From positions 1 through 5,473 of the forward strand of contig JAFUJG010000349.1 of NCBI GenBank assembly GCA_017468215.1: DNA of 5,473 bases, given 5' to 3'. A program made the translations under genes and the position numbers. The notes below the pieces were generated by a model that had not been told where the DNA came from, searched no databases, and worked only from the letters and a program-made list of their open reading frames with translations. Each line of letters opens with the position of its first letter. The stretch's first letter is position 1. Positions 1 through 5,473 of the stretch are shown here, piece after piece. Origin of the DNA: Clostridia bacterium (lineage in GTDB: Bacteria > Bacillota > Clostridia > UMGS1883).

Positions 1-99
1 CTCTGCTGTAGGAGCCTGTGTGGGTTCCGCTGTGGGAGCCTCTGTAGGCTCTGCTGTGGGAGCCTGTGTGGGTTCCGCTGTAGGAGCCTCTGTAGGCTC
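1..99 (-). repeat. Tandem repeat encoding E-P-T-[EQ]-A-P-T-A tail
   Basis: Residues 926-958 of the SLH protein are four copies of an 8-residue unit plus the first residue of a fifth. The units alternate between EPTEAPTA and EPTQAPTA. In DNA this is a 24-bp repeat nested in a 48-bp repeat. The two 48-bp copies differ only by swapped third bases in Pro codons (CCT and CCC). A less regular EPTEPAT lead-in precedes it at residues 919-925. Such Pro/Thr/Glu tracts usually act as extended linkers through the cell wall and are prone to copy-number change. The array continues past the left edge, so its full length is unknown. Confidence 0.9.
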
Positions 100-2874
100 T
101 GTTGCGGGTTCTGTAGGCTCAACAACTGTTATATTATCCCATATGTCGGTTGTGGGTACGTCAATTTCATCCTCTGCATTCATACGGAAGATAAACACGT
201 CAACAACCTCGTCTTCGTATGTTCTTACAATAGCATATGTTGCAATACGGCTTGTTACCTTAATGTCAGCGTAGCTACCCTTTGTGAAGGAGGTTTCTCT
301 GTAAGTGTAGTCGATAAGGTAATATGCTACTTCGCTATCGTTGTAGAAGCCTTCCTCAATACCTTCAATATTAAATCTCTTGGAGGATTTGCTTTCAACC
401 ATACCGCCGTAAACGCCTGCATCCTCATCACTGGGAACATCTGCTGTATCAAATGCACTGTAAAGATCGTCCTGGTCATCTGTTGTTGCAGCAACGATTT
501 CGAGCTTGTTTACATAGCCTGCAGCATTTTCGCTTACAAGAACAATGTTACCAACTTCAACATCAAAGTTTTCATCGGGGTCTATGATGTATGTTTCGGT
601 ATTACCGTTTCTGATACCAACGATTTTCTTTGTTATAGAATCTTCAACACGAACATCGGAAACCTTCTTTACGATAAGTGCATGCTGTTCATAATCACAG
701 GTTGTGATGCCATCTGTAATGACAATAACATCAAGGTCCTCGCCTCTTTCGCCGTAAGCGATGAAGGAGTAGCTGCTTCCATCTGTAAAGAATTCGTCAA
801 CTGTACCTGCAGCAACCGCATCAGTAAGGATTTCTTCGCTGTCATCAAGGCGGAATGCAACCTCATCGCCGGTAATGTCATAAGTACCGTAGGTGCCTCT
901 CTTTGCGGAGTATTCCTTATTGTTTTCCGATGCATACTTGGTCTGTGCATAGAAATCCTCATAGGTGCCGGGGATATAGATTTCGCTTATAACGCCTGCG
1001 GAGGATACCTTTACTCTTGCAAGACCAACATAGCCATCTACACCATACTTGTAGGAAAGGTCTGTTTTGTTGAATGTAAGATAGTCGTATACTGCAGCAG
1101 GAGTTACATTCTTGTAAAGGTTACCGTTTGCATCTACATACTTCATCTTAGAGGCCTTAAGTGTGTAAGTATCAACACTGCCTGCCTCGTCAACTGCCTG
1201 GATAAGATATGTTGTCTTGGAGAACTTTGTCTGTGTGTCATAATTTGTAATGAACACATAGTCACCGCCGATAACACGGCTTGCTACTGTGGAGTATGCA
1301 ATCTTACCCTGGTAGTTAAGGTAGAATGTACCGTAATCACCGGCAGAAAGGTCCTCTGCAAATGCAGGAGAAAGTTCATAGGGCTTTTCGTCGATATAGT
1401 ACTCGTTTTCAACGTAGTCAACTTCGTCAATGATACCCTTTACGCTCTTGCTGGAAACGTAAACAGTAATAATGCTTCTGGAAGCATCCAGACATGTGAC
1501 AACATCATCTTCTTCGATTTCATCGGGACCTACAATTTCGCCGTCACGGATAATTGTGATAGAAACATCGTCATCTTCATAATCCAGTTCAAGCTCGCCG
1601 TCCTTACCTTCGAAGTAATAGTAGCCGTCATCTACTTCGATGTCTGTTACAACAAACTCAACGCCTTCGGATTCGTCAAATACATCAATAAATACAAAGT
1701 CATATTCGTTGTCACGGTTGTTATCAACAAGTGTCATAACGTCAAAATTGTCGAAATATTCAGTAATTGAATCGTTTACAATTTCACCGTTTACAACTAC
1801 AACAACGTTTCTGTCAAGCTCAAGCTCTGTAAGCCTTTTGTCAGTAACACGCTTTGCGTAACTGATAACTTCTTCACTGCTTTCGTCAGCAAAGAAACGG
1901 TCCTTCACAACCTCAATCTCATCATTACGAGATGTGTCGAGAGAAACAGCAAAAATTGTGTCCTTACCTGTCTTTACGCTTTCACCAACATAAGCGATAA
2001 CAGCCTTACCAAGGAATGTGCTTGCGTTTGTTGTGCCTTCGTCAAAGTCAACTGTTTCGTCCTCATCATAAAGGGGACGGCTTGCTCTGTTGTCGAGGCT
2101 GTAAACGTTTGTGATTTCAAGCTCGATATACTTATCACGACTTGAGAAGGTTTCGCCTGTAAGATATGTATCGGTTACAACAGCACCAACCTTTTCAATA
2201 TCGAGATAGTCACGGAGAAGTGTTCTTCCGTTATATGTGTAGGATGTACCTAAAATTCCTGTGTTGTAGCTTGTTGCTTCCATCATTTCAACTTCAAGAG
2301 CGTTGTAGATAAGCTGTGCAACAAGACCTCTGGGAGCTTCCATTCCCACATAGCCGGAAAGACCCTTTGTAATCTTAGCATCACTTGCCGCACGGATATA
2401 ACCGTCGGGATAAAGGGGAAGGTTGTAGCTGCCTGCCTTAAGCTCGTGACCTATTGCACATACAACCATCTTCACAATCTGCTCATATGTAACGCTGTCG
2501 TCAGGAAGAAATGTTCCTTGGGGGAAACCGTTTACAATACCGTTTTCAACTGCTATGTTGATATAACCGGATGCCCAGTGACTTTTATCAACGTCAGTAA
2601 AAATGGTGTTAGCCTGTTGTACATTATCATCAAGACCGAGCACACGTACCATAATGGTTGCTGCTTCGGCTCTTGTAATTGTACCTTCGGGACGGAAAGT
2701 TCCGTTACCGTAGCCTGTGATAATACCAATACCCGACAGAAGGTTAATAGCTTCGGCATACTTGTGGCTGTCGGGGACGTCTGTGTATTCTGCAGCCTGT
2801 GCAAAGCTTACGTTAAACGAAAGAACCATACACAATGCAAGAACCAGACTTACAATTCTTCTGAGATTTTTCAT
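1..2874 (-). CDS. SLH-domain secreted surface protein, C-terminus beyond window
   Basis: A single open frame of 958 codons runs from ATG at 2874 to the window edge with no stop, so the C-terminus is missing. Residues 1-28 form a signal peptide (MKNLRRIVSLVLALCMVLSF, then an AQAA-type cleavage site). Residues 30-80 are a clear SLH domain (YTDVPDSHKYAEAI, GYGNGTFRPE, ITRAEAA). Residues 92-142 are a second (FTDVDKSHWASGYI, NGFPQGTFLPDD). Residues 154-196 look like a degenerate third (YPDGYI, TKGLSG). SLH triplets normally bind pyruvylated secondary cell-wall polymers, so the protein is probably anchored non-covalently on the outside of the wall. Residues 200-918 are acidic and rich in Val, Thr and Tyr, with a dense Asp/Glu patch near 425-457; I recognise no enzyme motif there. 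From residue 919 the chain is a Pro/Thr/Glu linker. The start is fixed by AAAGGAG 10 nt upstream plus the signal peptide. It may be an S-layer-like or adhesive protein; the linker suggests a further C-terminal module outside the window. Confidence 0.93.
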   Translation of the reverse strand, partial: MKNLRRIVSLVLALCMVLSFNVSFAQAAEYTDVPDSHKYAEAINLLSGIGIITGYGNGTFRPEGTITRAEAATIMVRVLGLDDNVQQANTIFTDVDKSHWASGYINIAVENGIVNGFPQGTFLPDDSVTYEQIVKMVVCAIGHELKAGSYNLPLYPDGYIRAASDAKITKGLSGYVGMEAPRGLVAQLIYNALEVEMMEATSYNTGILGTSYTYNGRTLLRDYLDIEKVGAVVTDTYLTGETFSSRDKYIELEITNVYSLDNRASRPLYDEDETVDFDEGTTNASTFLGKAVIAYVGESVKTGKDTIFAVSLDTSRNDEIEVVKDRFFADESSEEVISYAKRVTDKRLTELELDRNVVVVVNGEIVNDSITEYFDNFDVMTLVDNNRDNEYDFVFIDVFDESEGVEFVVTDIEVDDGYYYFEGKDGELELDYEDDDVSITIIRDGEIVGPDEIEEDDVVTCLDASRSIITVYVSSKSVKGIIDEVDYVENEYYIDEKPYELSPAFAEDLSAGDYGTFYLNYQGKIAYSTVASRVIGGDYVFITNYDTQTKFSKTTYLIQAVDEAGSVDTYTLKASKMKYVDANGNLYKNVTPAAVYDYLTFNKTDLSYKYGVDGYVGLARVKVSSAGVISEIYIPGTYEDFYAQTKYASENNKEYSAKRGTYGTYDITGDEVAFRLDDSEEILTDAVAAGTVDEFFTDGSSYSFIAYGERGEDLDVIVITDGITTCDYEQHALIVKKVSDVRVEDSITKKIVGIRNGNTETYIIDPDENFDVEVGNIVLVSENAAGYVNKLEIVAATTDDQDDLYSAFDTADVPSDEDAGVYGGMVESKSSKRFNIEGIEEGFYNDSEVAYYLIDYTYRETSFTKGSYADIKVTSRIATYAIVRTYEDEVVDVFIFRMNAEDEIDVPTTDIWDNITVVEPTEPATEPTEAPTAEPTQAPTAEPTEAPTAEPTQAPTAE

Positions 2875-2884
2875 TTGTTCAGAA

Positions 2885-2891
2885 CTCCTTT
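2885..2891 (-). promoter_or_regulatory. Ribosome binding site of the SLH gene
   Basis: AAAGGAG lies 10 nt before the ATG at 2874. It fixes the start of the SLH protein just ahead of a well-formed signal peptide. The last base of a possible short upstream frame (2920-2891) overlaps the first base of this site. Confidence 0.8.
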
Positions 2892-2911
2892 CAATTTTTT
2901 AGATAAACCCG

Positions 2912-2963
2912 AACCGGCAAAAGCGCTCCTCCGTGGCATAGCCACCGCTGCGGTTTTCCGGTT
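2912..2963 (-). promoter_or_regulatory. Structured 5' leader of the SLH gene, unknown class
   Basis: Read as minus-strand RNA, this stretch folds by eye into one nested rod. The outer stem pairs AACCGG (2963-2958) with CCGGUU (2917-2912). Next, AAAACCGC (2957-2950) pairs with GCGCUUUU (2926-2919) with one C-C mismatch and a bulged G at 2918. A purine-rich internal loop (AGCG opposite GGAGGA) follows, then the hairpin GUGGC-UAU-GCCAC (2945-2933). No U-run follows, so it is not an intrinsic terminator. A second copy of the 3' strand, GGGUUU at 2910-2905, could compete for AAACC at 2964-2960. The element ends about 37 nt before the SLH start codon. I could not match it to a riboswitch class I know; mRNA stabiliser, protein-binding leader or riboswitch are all possible. 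Confidence 0.5.
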
Positions 2964-2971
2964 TAATCTTT

Positions 2972-3001
2972 AGTATAAGCTATGAGGGTTATCAACCGTA
3001 A
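2972..3001 (-). promoter_or_regulatory. Putative second promoter, for the SLH gene
   Basis: TATACT at 2977-2972 matches the sigma-A -10 consensus at five of six positions. The -35 region is weak: TTACGG at 3001-2996 with an 18-bp spacer matches only two or three positions. Transcription would start near 2964-2966, exactly at the beginning of the nested stem structure. That coincidence is the main reason to take the site seriously. The weak -35 box overlaps an inverted repeat, so an activator or repressor may be involved. The strong promoter at 3232-3260 could also read through to the SLH gene, because I see no terminator between them. Confidence 0.35.
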
Positions 3002-3004
3002 CCC
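2986..3004. repeat. Inverted repeat over the small-peptide stop codon
   Basis: GGGTTA (2986-2991) and TAACCC (2999-3004) are perfect 6-bp inverted arms around a 7-base centre. They cover the stop codon of the 57-residue peptide and the weak -35 region of the putative SLH promoter. No T-run follows on the minus strand, so it is not a terminator. It could be an operator or a small RNA hairpin. Confidence 0.4.
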
Positions 3005-3165
3005 CACATGATGTGCGCATTTTTAAGAAGCTGCACCGGCAAGCATAAAGAGTCATCATCCGCAATATCGCTGTAACCGCTTATATTTCCGTCATGGTAA
3101 TAAATACCCGGCATAAGCATTGTGGCTGCCAATAATACTGCAACGGATAACCTCAGACGTTTCAT
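2992..3165 (-). CDS. Small secreted peptide with truncated SLH-like domain
   Basis: This frame encodes 57 residues. Residues 1-20 are a plausible signal peptide (MKRLRLSVAVLLAATMLMPG: two positive residues group, hydrophobic core, Pro-Gly end). The mature part reads like the first half of an SLH domain: YSDIADDD at about 33-40, VQLLKNAHI at about 45-53, then WGYG and an immediate stop. In complete SLH domains this Gly-Tyr-Gly is followed by an Asp-Gly-x-Phe stretch and a second helix. Deleting one T after the last Gly codon would let the frame continue GYGDN and then end within a few codons, so it could be a decayed gene. Against that, it has a perfect promoter and a strong ribosome binding site. 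ATG at 3165 is preferred over the GTG at 3174 because that GTG overlaps the binding site. It is either a remnant of a lost SLH gene or a short secreted peptide; I cannot decide. Confidence 0.55.
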   Translation of the reverse strand: MKRLRLSVAVLLAATMLMPGIYYHDGNISGYSDIADDDSLCLPVQLLKNAHIMWGYG

Positions 3166-3173
3166 GCTTGTCA

Positions 3174-3181
3174 CTCCTTTT
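3174..3181 (-). promoter_or_regulatory. Ribosome binding site of the small peptide
   Basis: AAAAGGAG lies 8 nt before the ATG at 3165. The in-frame GTG at 3174-3172 shares its first base with this site, so it cannot be used together with it. This sets the peptide length at 57 residues. Confidence 0.75.
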
Positions 3182-3231
3182 GCGATAAATTATGTAGGAA
3201 AAACGGGGAAACTCTCCCTCATCTCACCATT

Positions 3232-3260
3232 ATTATAATAATTCAAGCGTTTAATGTCAA
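3232..3260 (-). promoter_or_regulatory. Consensus sigma-A promoter
   Basis: TTGACA (3260-3255) and TATAAT (3237-3232) are both perfect consensus hexamers separated by exactly 17 bp. Transcription should begin near 3224-3225, giving a leader of about 60 nt before the small peptide. Nothing between here and the SLH gene looks like a terminator, so this promoter may also feed the SLH gene through a 5' region of roughly 350 nt. A perfect promoter fits high expression, as is usual for S-layer-type proteins; that link is inference. Confidence 0.88.
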
Positions 3261-3301
3261 TTACACGATAATTAAGGTTATGTTTCGGTATTATTACAAT
3301 T

Positions 3302-3318
3302 GTGAACATCTTGTTAAC
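3302..3318. repeat. Imperfect inverted repeat upstream of the promoter
   Basis: GTGAACA (3302-3308) and TGTTAAC (3312-3318) are inverted with six of seven positions matching, around a 3-base centre. The repeat lies 42-58 bp upstream of the -35 box, between the vWA terminator and the promoter. It could be a regulator binding site. The region from 3175 to 3318 holds no gene that I can see. Confidence 0.25.
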
Positions 3319-3351
3319 ACAAAAAAAGCACGCTTTGCGTGCTTTTTTTGT
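3319..3351 (-). terminator. Intrinsic terminator of the flippase-vWA unit
   Basis: GCACGC and GCGTGC (3328-3333 and 3337-3342) form a perfect stem around TTT. It is flanked by seven A on one side and seven T on the other, which extends the pairing. Read on the minus strand, the stem is followed by a run of seven U. It starts at the stop codon of the vWA gene. The sequence is almost symmetric, so it could also stop transcription from the other strand. Confidence 0.93.
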
Positions 3352-3887
3352 TATCTCATACTTGTGATATAGCTGTTTATTTCGTTAAACATTCTTTCGG
3401 GGTTTGCCAAGTTTCCGCCCTTTTGAATATCAAAAGACGTATTGCCGTCACCATAGAAAACAAAGTCCCATTTATAAACATATTTCTGGGTTTTAATCAT
3501 TTCGTCAAGTACGGTATATTCACATTCGGTGCTGGCATTGTCGCTTTCACCGATAACAATAACGCAAACCTGGCAGGGGCGGTCTTCCTCTCTTGTATCG
3601 GCAAGCATGTCGCCAACACTTGTTATTGCAAAGCCCATTGCATCATAAAGAGCACTTTTCCCTTTGGGAATATAGGTTTTTGCGTTGTATTTACGTATCT
3701 GGTTAAACCTTTTCCCCATAGCCGACGCTTTATAGGCTTCGTTAAAGAACACAAGCGAGTAGGTGCTCTCGTCTTTTATATTCTTCTGGGTATCGATAAT
3801 TGAGTTGATACCCTTTATCATGGCATCTTGGTCCATACCCTCGCTTTTGCCTATTACAAACACAAATTCCTTGCGGTTATCTTTCAT
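3351..3887 (-). CDS. vWA-domain protein with degenerate MIDAS
   Basis: The 178-residue product has no signal peptide or membrane segment and spans about one vWA domain, so it is probably cytoplasmic. The fold is recognisable from strand 1 (EFVFVIGKSEGM, residues 7-18), a GKSALYDAM loop at 76-84, strand 4 (CVIVIGESDNAS, 108-119) and a YKWDFVFYGDG strand near 138-148, as in bacterial vWA proteins of the TerY/YegL type. The metal-ion site is damaged. The usual Asp-x-Ser-x-Ser appears as Gly13-Lys-Ser15-Glu-Gly17. The usual Thr-Asp-Gly-Glu-Asp of strand 4 appears as Val-Ile-Gly-Glu-Ser-Asp. Only a Ser (78) stands where the MIDAS Thr is expected. It therefore probably binds partners without the classic metal contact. 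It starts 28 nt after the flippase stop, with AAAGGAAG about 11 nt before ATG, and the terminator follows at once. Function is unknown; a scaffold or adaptor role is inference. Confidence 0.85.
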   Translation of the reverse strand: MKDNRKEFVFVIGKSEGMDQDAMIKGINSIIDTQKNIKDESTYSLVFFNEAYKASAMGKRFNQIRKYNAKTYIPKGKSALYDAMGFAITSVGDMLADTREEDRPCQVCVIVIGESDNASTECEYTVLDEMIKTQKYVYKWDFVFYGDGNTSFDIQKGGNLANPERMFNEINSYITSMR

Positions 3888-3915
3888 TTTTAATAATTCT
3901 TCCTTTCCATAGATG

Positions 3916-5415
3916 TCATTTTACTTTTGAAAGCGGAGTTGCAAAAAGGTCCTTTACAACTCCGGTTGCAAACATTGCCAGGGCATAAATTACCACCGAT
4001 ATGCCAAATGGAACGAACTTTGCATAACCGCTTGTAAGAGCCTCGGGAGCAAAAATGTTCCACACCACAAGGAACGCCACCGTCACACCAGACGAAACGA
4101 GGATTTTCGCAAGCGTTCTTATAAGCTCCTTTGTAATATATCCGCCGATAATGCCTTTAAGTTTAACAGCAATGAAAACTGTATACAGACTGAGCAGTAC
4201 CGTTGAAGACCATGCCACAAAGTAAACCCCGAATATGGGCGAAAGGAAATAATCGACGATTGCATTTAGTGCAACAACTGCAATTGCTCCTATAACCGTT
4301 ATGCGATACTTGCCCGCAATATAGAAAAGCTTATTAAGAATGTTTTGTCCCAAATAGCCGAATATGGCAAAGGAGTACACTGTAAATGCCAGTGCCACCT
4401 TCACGGTGTCCTGGTGAGTGAAGGCACCTCTCTCGTAAATGAGGGATATCGCAAACTCACCAAAGAAAACCACCGCAATAAGATAAAAAGCAAAAATTGA
4501 AACCATAAGCTTTATCATATAGCGGATAAGCTCACGCACGTAGTCCATTTCTCCGTGCTCGTAGTTCTGGCTTATGGCAGGAAAAACAACTGAGCTCATT
4601 GCAACTACGAACATGCCTGAAAAGGTTATGAATAAGTTGCTTCCGTAGCTTAAGGTAGACACCATACCCTCGTCTGCGTTTACAAAAATCTTATCTGTCA
4701 TGAAACACAGCTGAAGCATAAGACCGGATGCAAAAATATACAAAGTTTCACGCACGTTGTCGCTGCCGCTGCCCTTTGCAATGTCCTTTGCAGGAAGGAA
4801 AAAACCATATCCCTTACGGTAAAAATCAGGCAGCTGGATTACAATGTGCAAAAACCAGCCAAGAGTTGTAACAGCACTTATGAGCTCAATATCGTCTACG
4901 CCAAAAATGAGCACTGCAATAACGATTACATTATAGGGCAGGCTCATAACAGAGGGCGTAAAAAACACCCGCCTGTTCTGGAGAAGACCACTCATCATGT
5001 ATGCTATACATATAAAAACAAAGCTGGGCAGCATAATATACATAATACGGAGAGCAAGGTCAAAGTCTGCTCCTTCAAGGTTTGGAAGAAGCACCTTTAC
5101 AATGCTGCCTGCAAAGATATATAAAAGGCAGGTAACACCTATTACCATCAGGGATATACGCCTCATAAAATGTGCGGCGTATTTTTCCTGGTTACCCTGT
5201 GCCGAATATTCACTTTTGTTGATGTTTTTTATAATAAGTGTGGAAAGTGCACTGCCTACAGCAGTAAAAATAAGGCTTGCAATACCGAAAATCTGAAAAT
5301 AGATGTCGCTTTCAACGCCGGTGCCGAACTGCGATGCAAAAACGGCGTCACGCAGAAAGCCTGCAACCTTTGCACATAAAATTCCCATCACTACAAGAAT
5401 ATATGCATTTGCCAC
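3916..5415 (-). CDS. MurJ/MviN-family lipid-linked glycan flippase, divergent
   Basis: The product has 499 residues and about 14 hydrophobic segments, the usual size and topology for MurJ, which flips lipid II across the inner membrane for peptidoglycan synthesis. Family signs (numbered from the GTG start) are GFLRDAVFASQFGTG at 19-33, with Arg22 and Asp37 matching E. coli Arg24 and Asp39, and an ERGAFT motif near 328-333. Other E. coli key positions differ: the Arg18 site is Lys16, the Arg52 site has no Arg, and the YADR269-270 site reads Tyr-Gly-Ser-Asn (257-260). It may be a divergent lipid II flippase or a relative that moves another undecaprenyl-linked glycan, such as a cell-wall polymer that SLH proteins bind; I cannot tell which. 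GTG at 5415 is chosen because AGGAG lies 7 nt upstream; the ATG nine codons earlier (5442) has no binding site and adds a polar KICHRSD stretch. It is the first gene of a pair with the vWA gene. Confidence 0.88.
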   Translation of the reverse strand: MANAYILVVMGILCAKVAGFLRDAVFASQFGTGVESDIYFQIFGIASLIFTAVGSALSTLIIKNINKSEYSAQGNQEKYAAHFMRRISLMVIGVTCLLYIFAGSIVKVLLPNLEGADFDLALRIMYIMLPSFVFICIAYMMSGLLQNRRVFFTPSVMSLPYNVIVIAVLIFGVDDIELISAVTTLGWFLHIVIQLPDFYRKGYGFFLPAKDIAKGSGSDNVRETLYIFASGLMLQLCFMTDKIFVNADEGMVSTLSYGSNLFITFSGMFVVAMSSVVFPAISQNYEHGEMDYVRELIRYMIKLMVSIFAFYLIAVVFFGEFAISLIYERGAFTHQDTVKVALAFTVYSFAIFGYLGQNILNKLFYIAGKYRITVIGAIAVVALNAIVDYFLSPIFGVYFVAWSSTVLLSLYTVFIAVKLKGIIGGYITKELIRTLAKILVSSGVTVAFLVVWNIFAPEALTSGYAKFVPFGISVVIYALAMFATGVVKDLFATPLSKVK

Positions 5416-5422
5416 CAAATCA

Positions 5423-5427
5423 CTCCT
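5423..5427 (-). promoter_or_regulatory. Ribosome binding site setting the flippase GTG start
   Basis: AGGAG lies 7 nt before GTG at 5415, and no comparable site precedes the alternative ATG at 5442. The remaining bases to the window edge (5428-5473) are AT-rich and may hold a -10-like TAGAAT, but any -35 box would lie outside the window, so I call no promoter. Confidence 0.75.
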
Positions 5428-5473
5428 ATGGCATATTTTCACGCATATATTCTATAACACAATTAACCCTCAG

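Noticed and set aside
1..99. Short tandem repeats as a CRISPR array
   Set aside because: There are no unique spacers; the repeats are directly adjacent, in frame, and encode the Pro/Thr/Glu tail.
20..274. Gly/Ser/Val/Ala-rich plus-strand frame resembling a repeat protein
   Set aside because: It is the mirror of the Pro/Thr/Glu repeat on the minus strand; its repetitiveness comes from that tandem array.
682..1770. A 362-codon open frame on the plus strand
   Set aside because: It lies wholly opposite the SLH gene, whose frame has a signal peptide, SLH motifs and a ribosome binding site. The plus-strand product is a Cys/Ile/Val-rich string with no recognisable domain, as expected from the codon bias of the real gene.
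2912..2963. Stem structure as an intrinsic terminator, or as a c-di-GMP, cobalamin or c-di-AMP riboswitch
   Set aside because: No U-run follows the stem, and I could not find the conserved core sequences of those riboswitch families.
2446..2973. A 175-codon open frame on the plus strand
   Set aside because: It is antisense to the SLH domains and their leader, has no convincing start signal, and its product shows no domain.
3339..3803. A 154-codon open frame on the plus strand
   Set aside because: It is antisense to the vWA gene and starts inside the terminator stem; the minus-strand frame carries the vWA motifs.
5413..5442. Upstream ATG start for the flippase
   Set aside because: There is no ribosome binding site before it. 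The GTG at 5415 has AGGAG at 7 nt and begins directly at the first hydrophobic segment.

Overview
The window looks like a cell-envelope region of an anaerobic, Gram-positive Clostridia bacterium, most likely a gut Oscillospiraceae/Ruminococcaceae relative. This rests on three things: an S-layer-homology (SLH) surface protein with a Glu-Pro-Thr-rich tail, strong AGGAG-type ribosome binding sites with a canonical sigma-A promoter, and moderate-to-low GC. The genus assignment is inference. Every gene I can support lies on the minus strand, so the window is best read from its right end to its left end.

Right part (5415 down to 3351): a MurJ/MviN-type lipid-linked glycan flippase is followed 28 bases later by a small von Willebrand factor A (vWA) protein. 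They probably form one transcription unit, which ends at a strong hairpin terminator directly after the vWA stop. The flippase lacks several arginines that matter in E. coli MurJ, and the vWA protein has lost most of its metal-binding (MIDAS) residues.

Middle (3320 down to 2875): a textbook promoter (TTGACA, 17 bp, TATAAT) drives a 57-codon secreted peptide whose mature part looks like the first half of an SLH domain and stops at the domain's Gly-Tyr-Gly motif. After it come a 6-bp-arm inverted repeat over its stop codon, a good -10 hexamer, and a compact nested stem structure of about 52 nt that would sit near the 5' end of an mRNA started there.

Left part (2874 to 1): a large secreted protein that is open at the window edge, with at least 958 residues. 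It has a signal peptide, two clear SLH domains and one degenerate one, a long acidic beta-rich region of unknown function, and an E-P-T-[EQ]-A-P-T-A tail encoded by a tandem repeat that continues out of the window.

As a set, the genes point to building and covering the cell wall: a precursor flippase, an intracellular vWA adaptor, and an abundantly expressed wall-anchored surface protein with its own leader. I see no CRISPR array, tRNA, rRNA, transposase or defence system. The best candidates for something undescribed are the structured leader, the half-SLH peptide upstream of it, and the MIDAS-less vWA/flippase pair.
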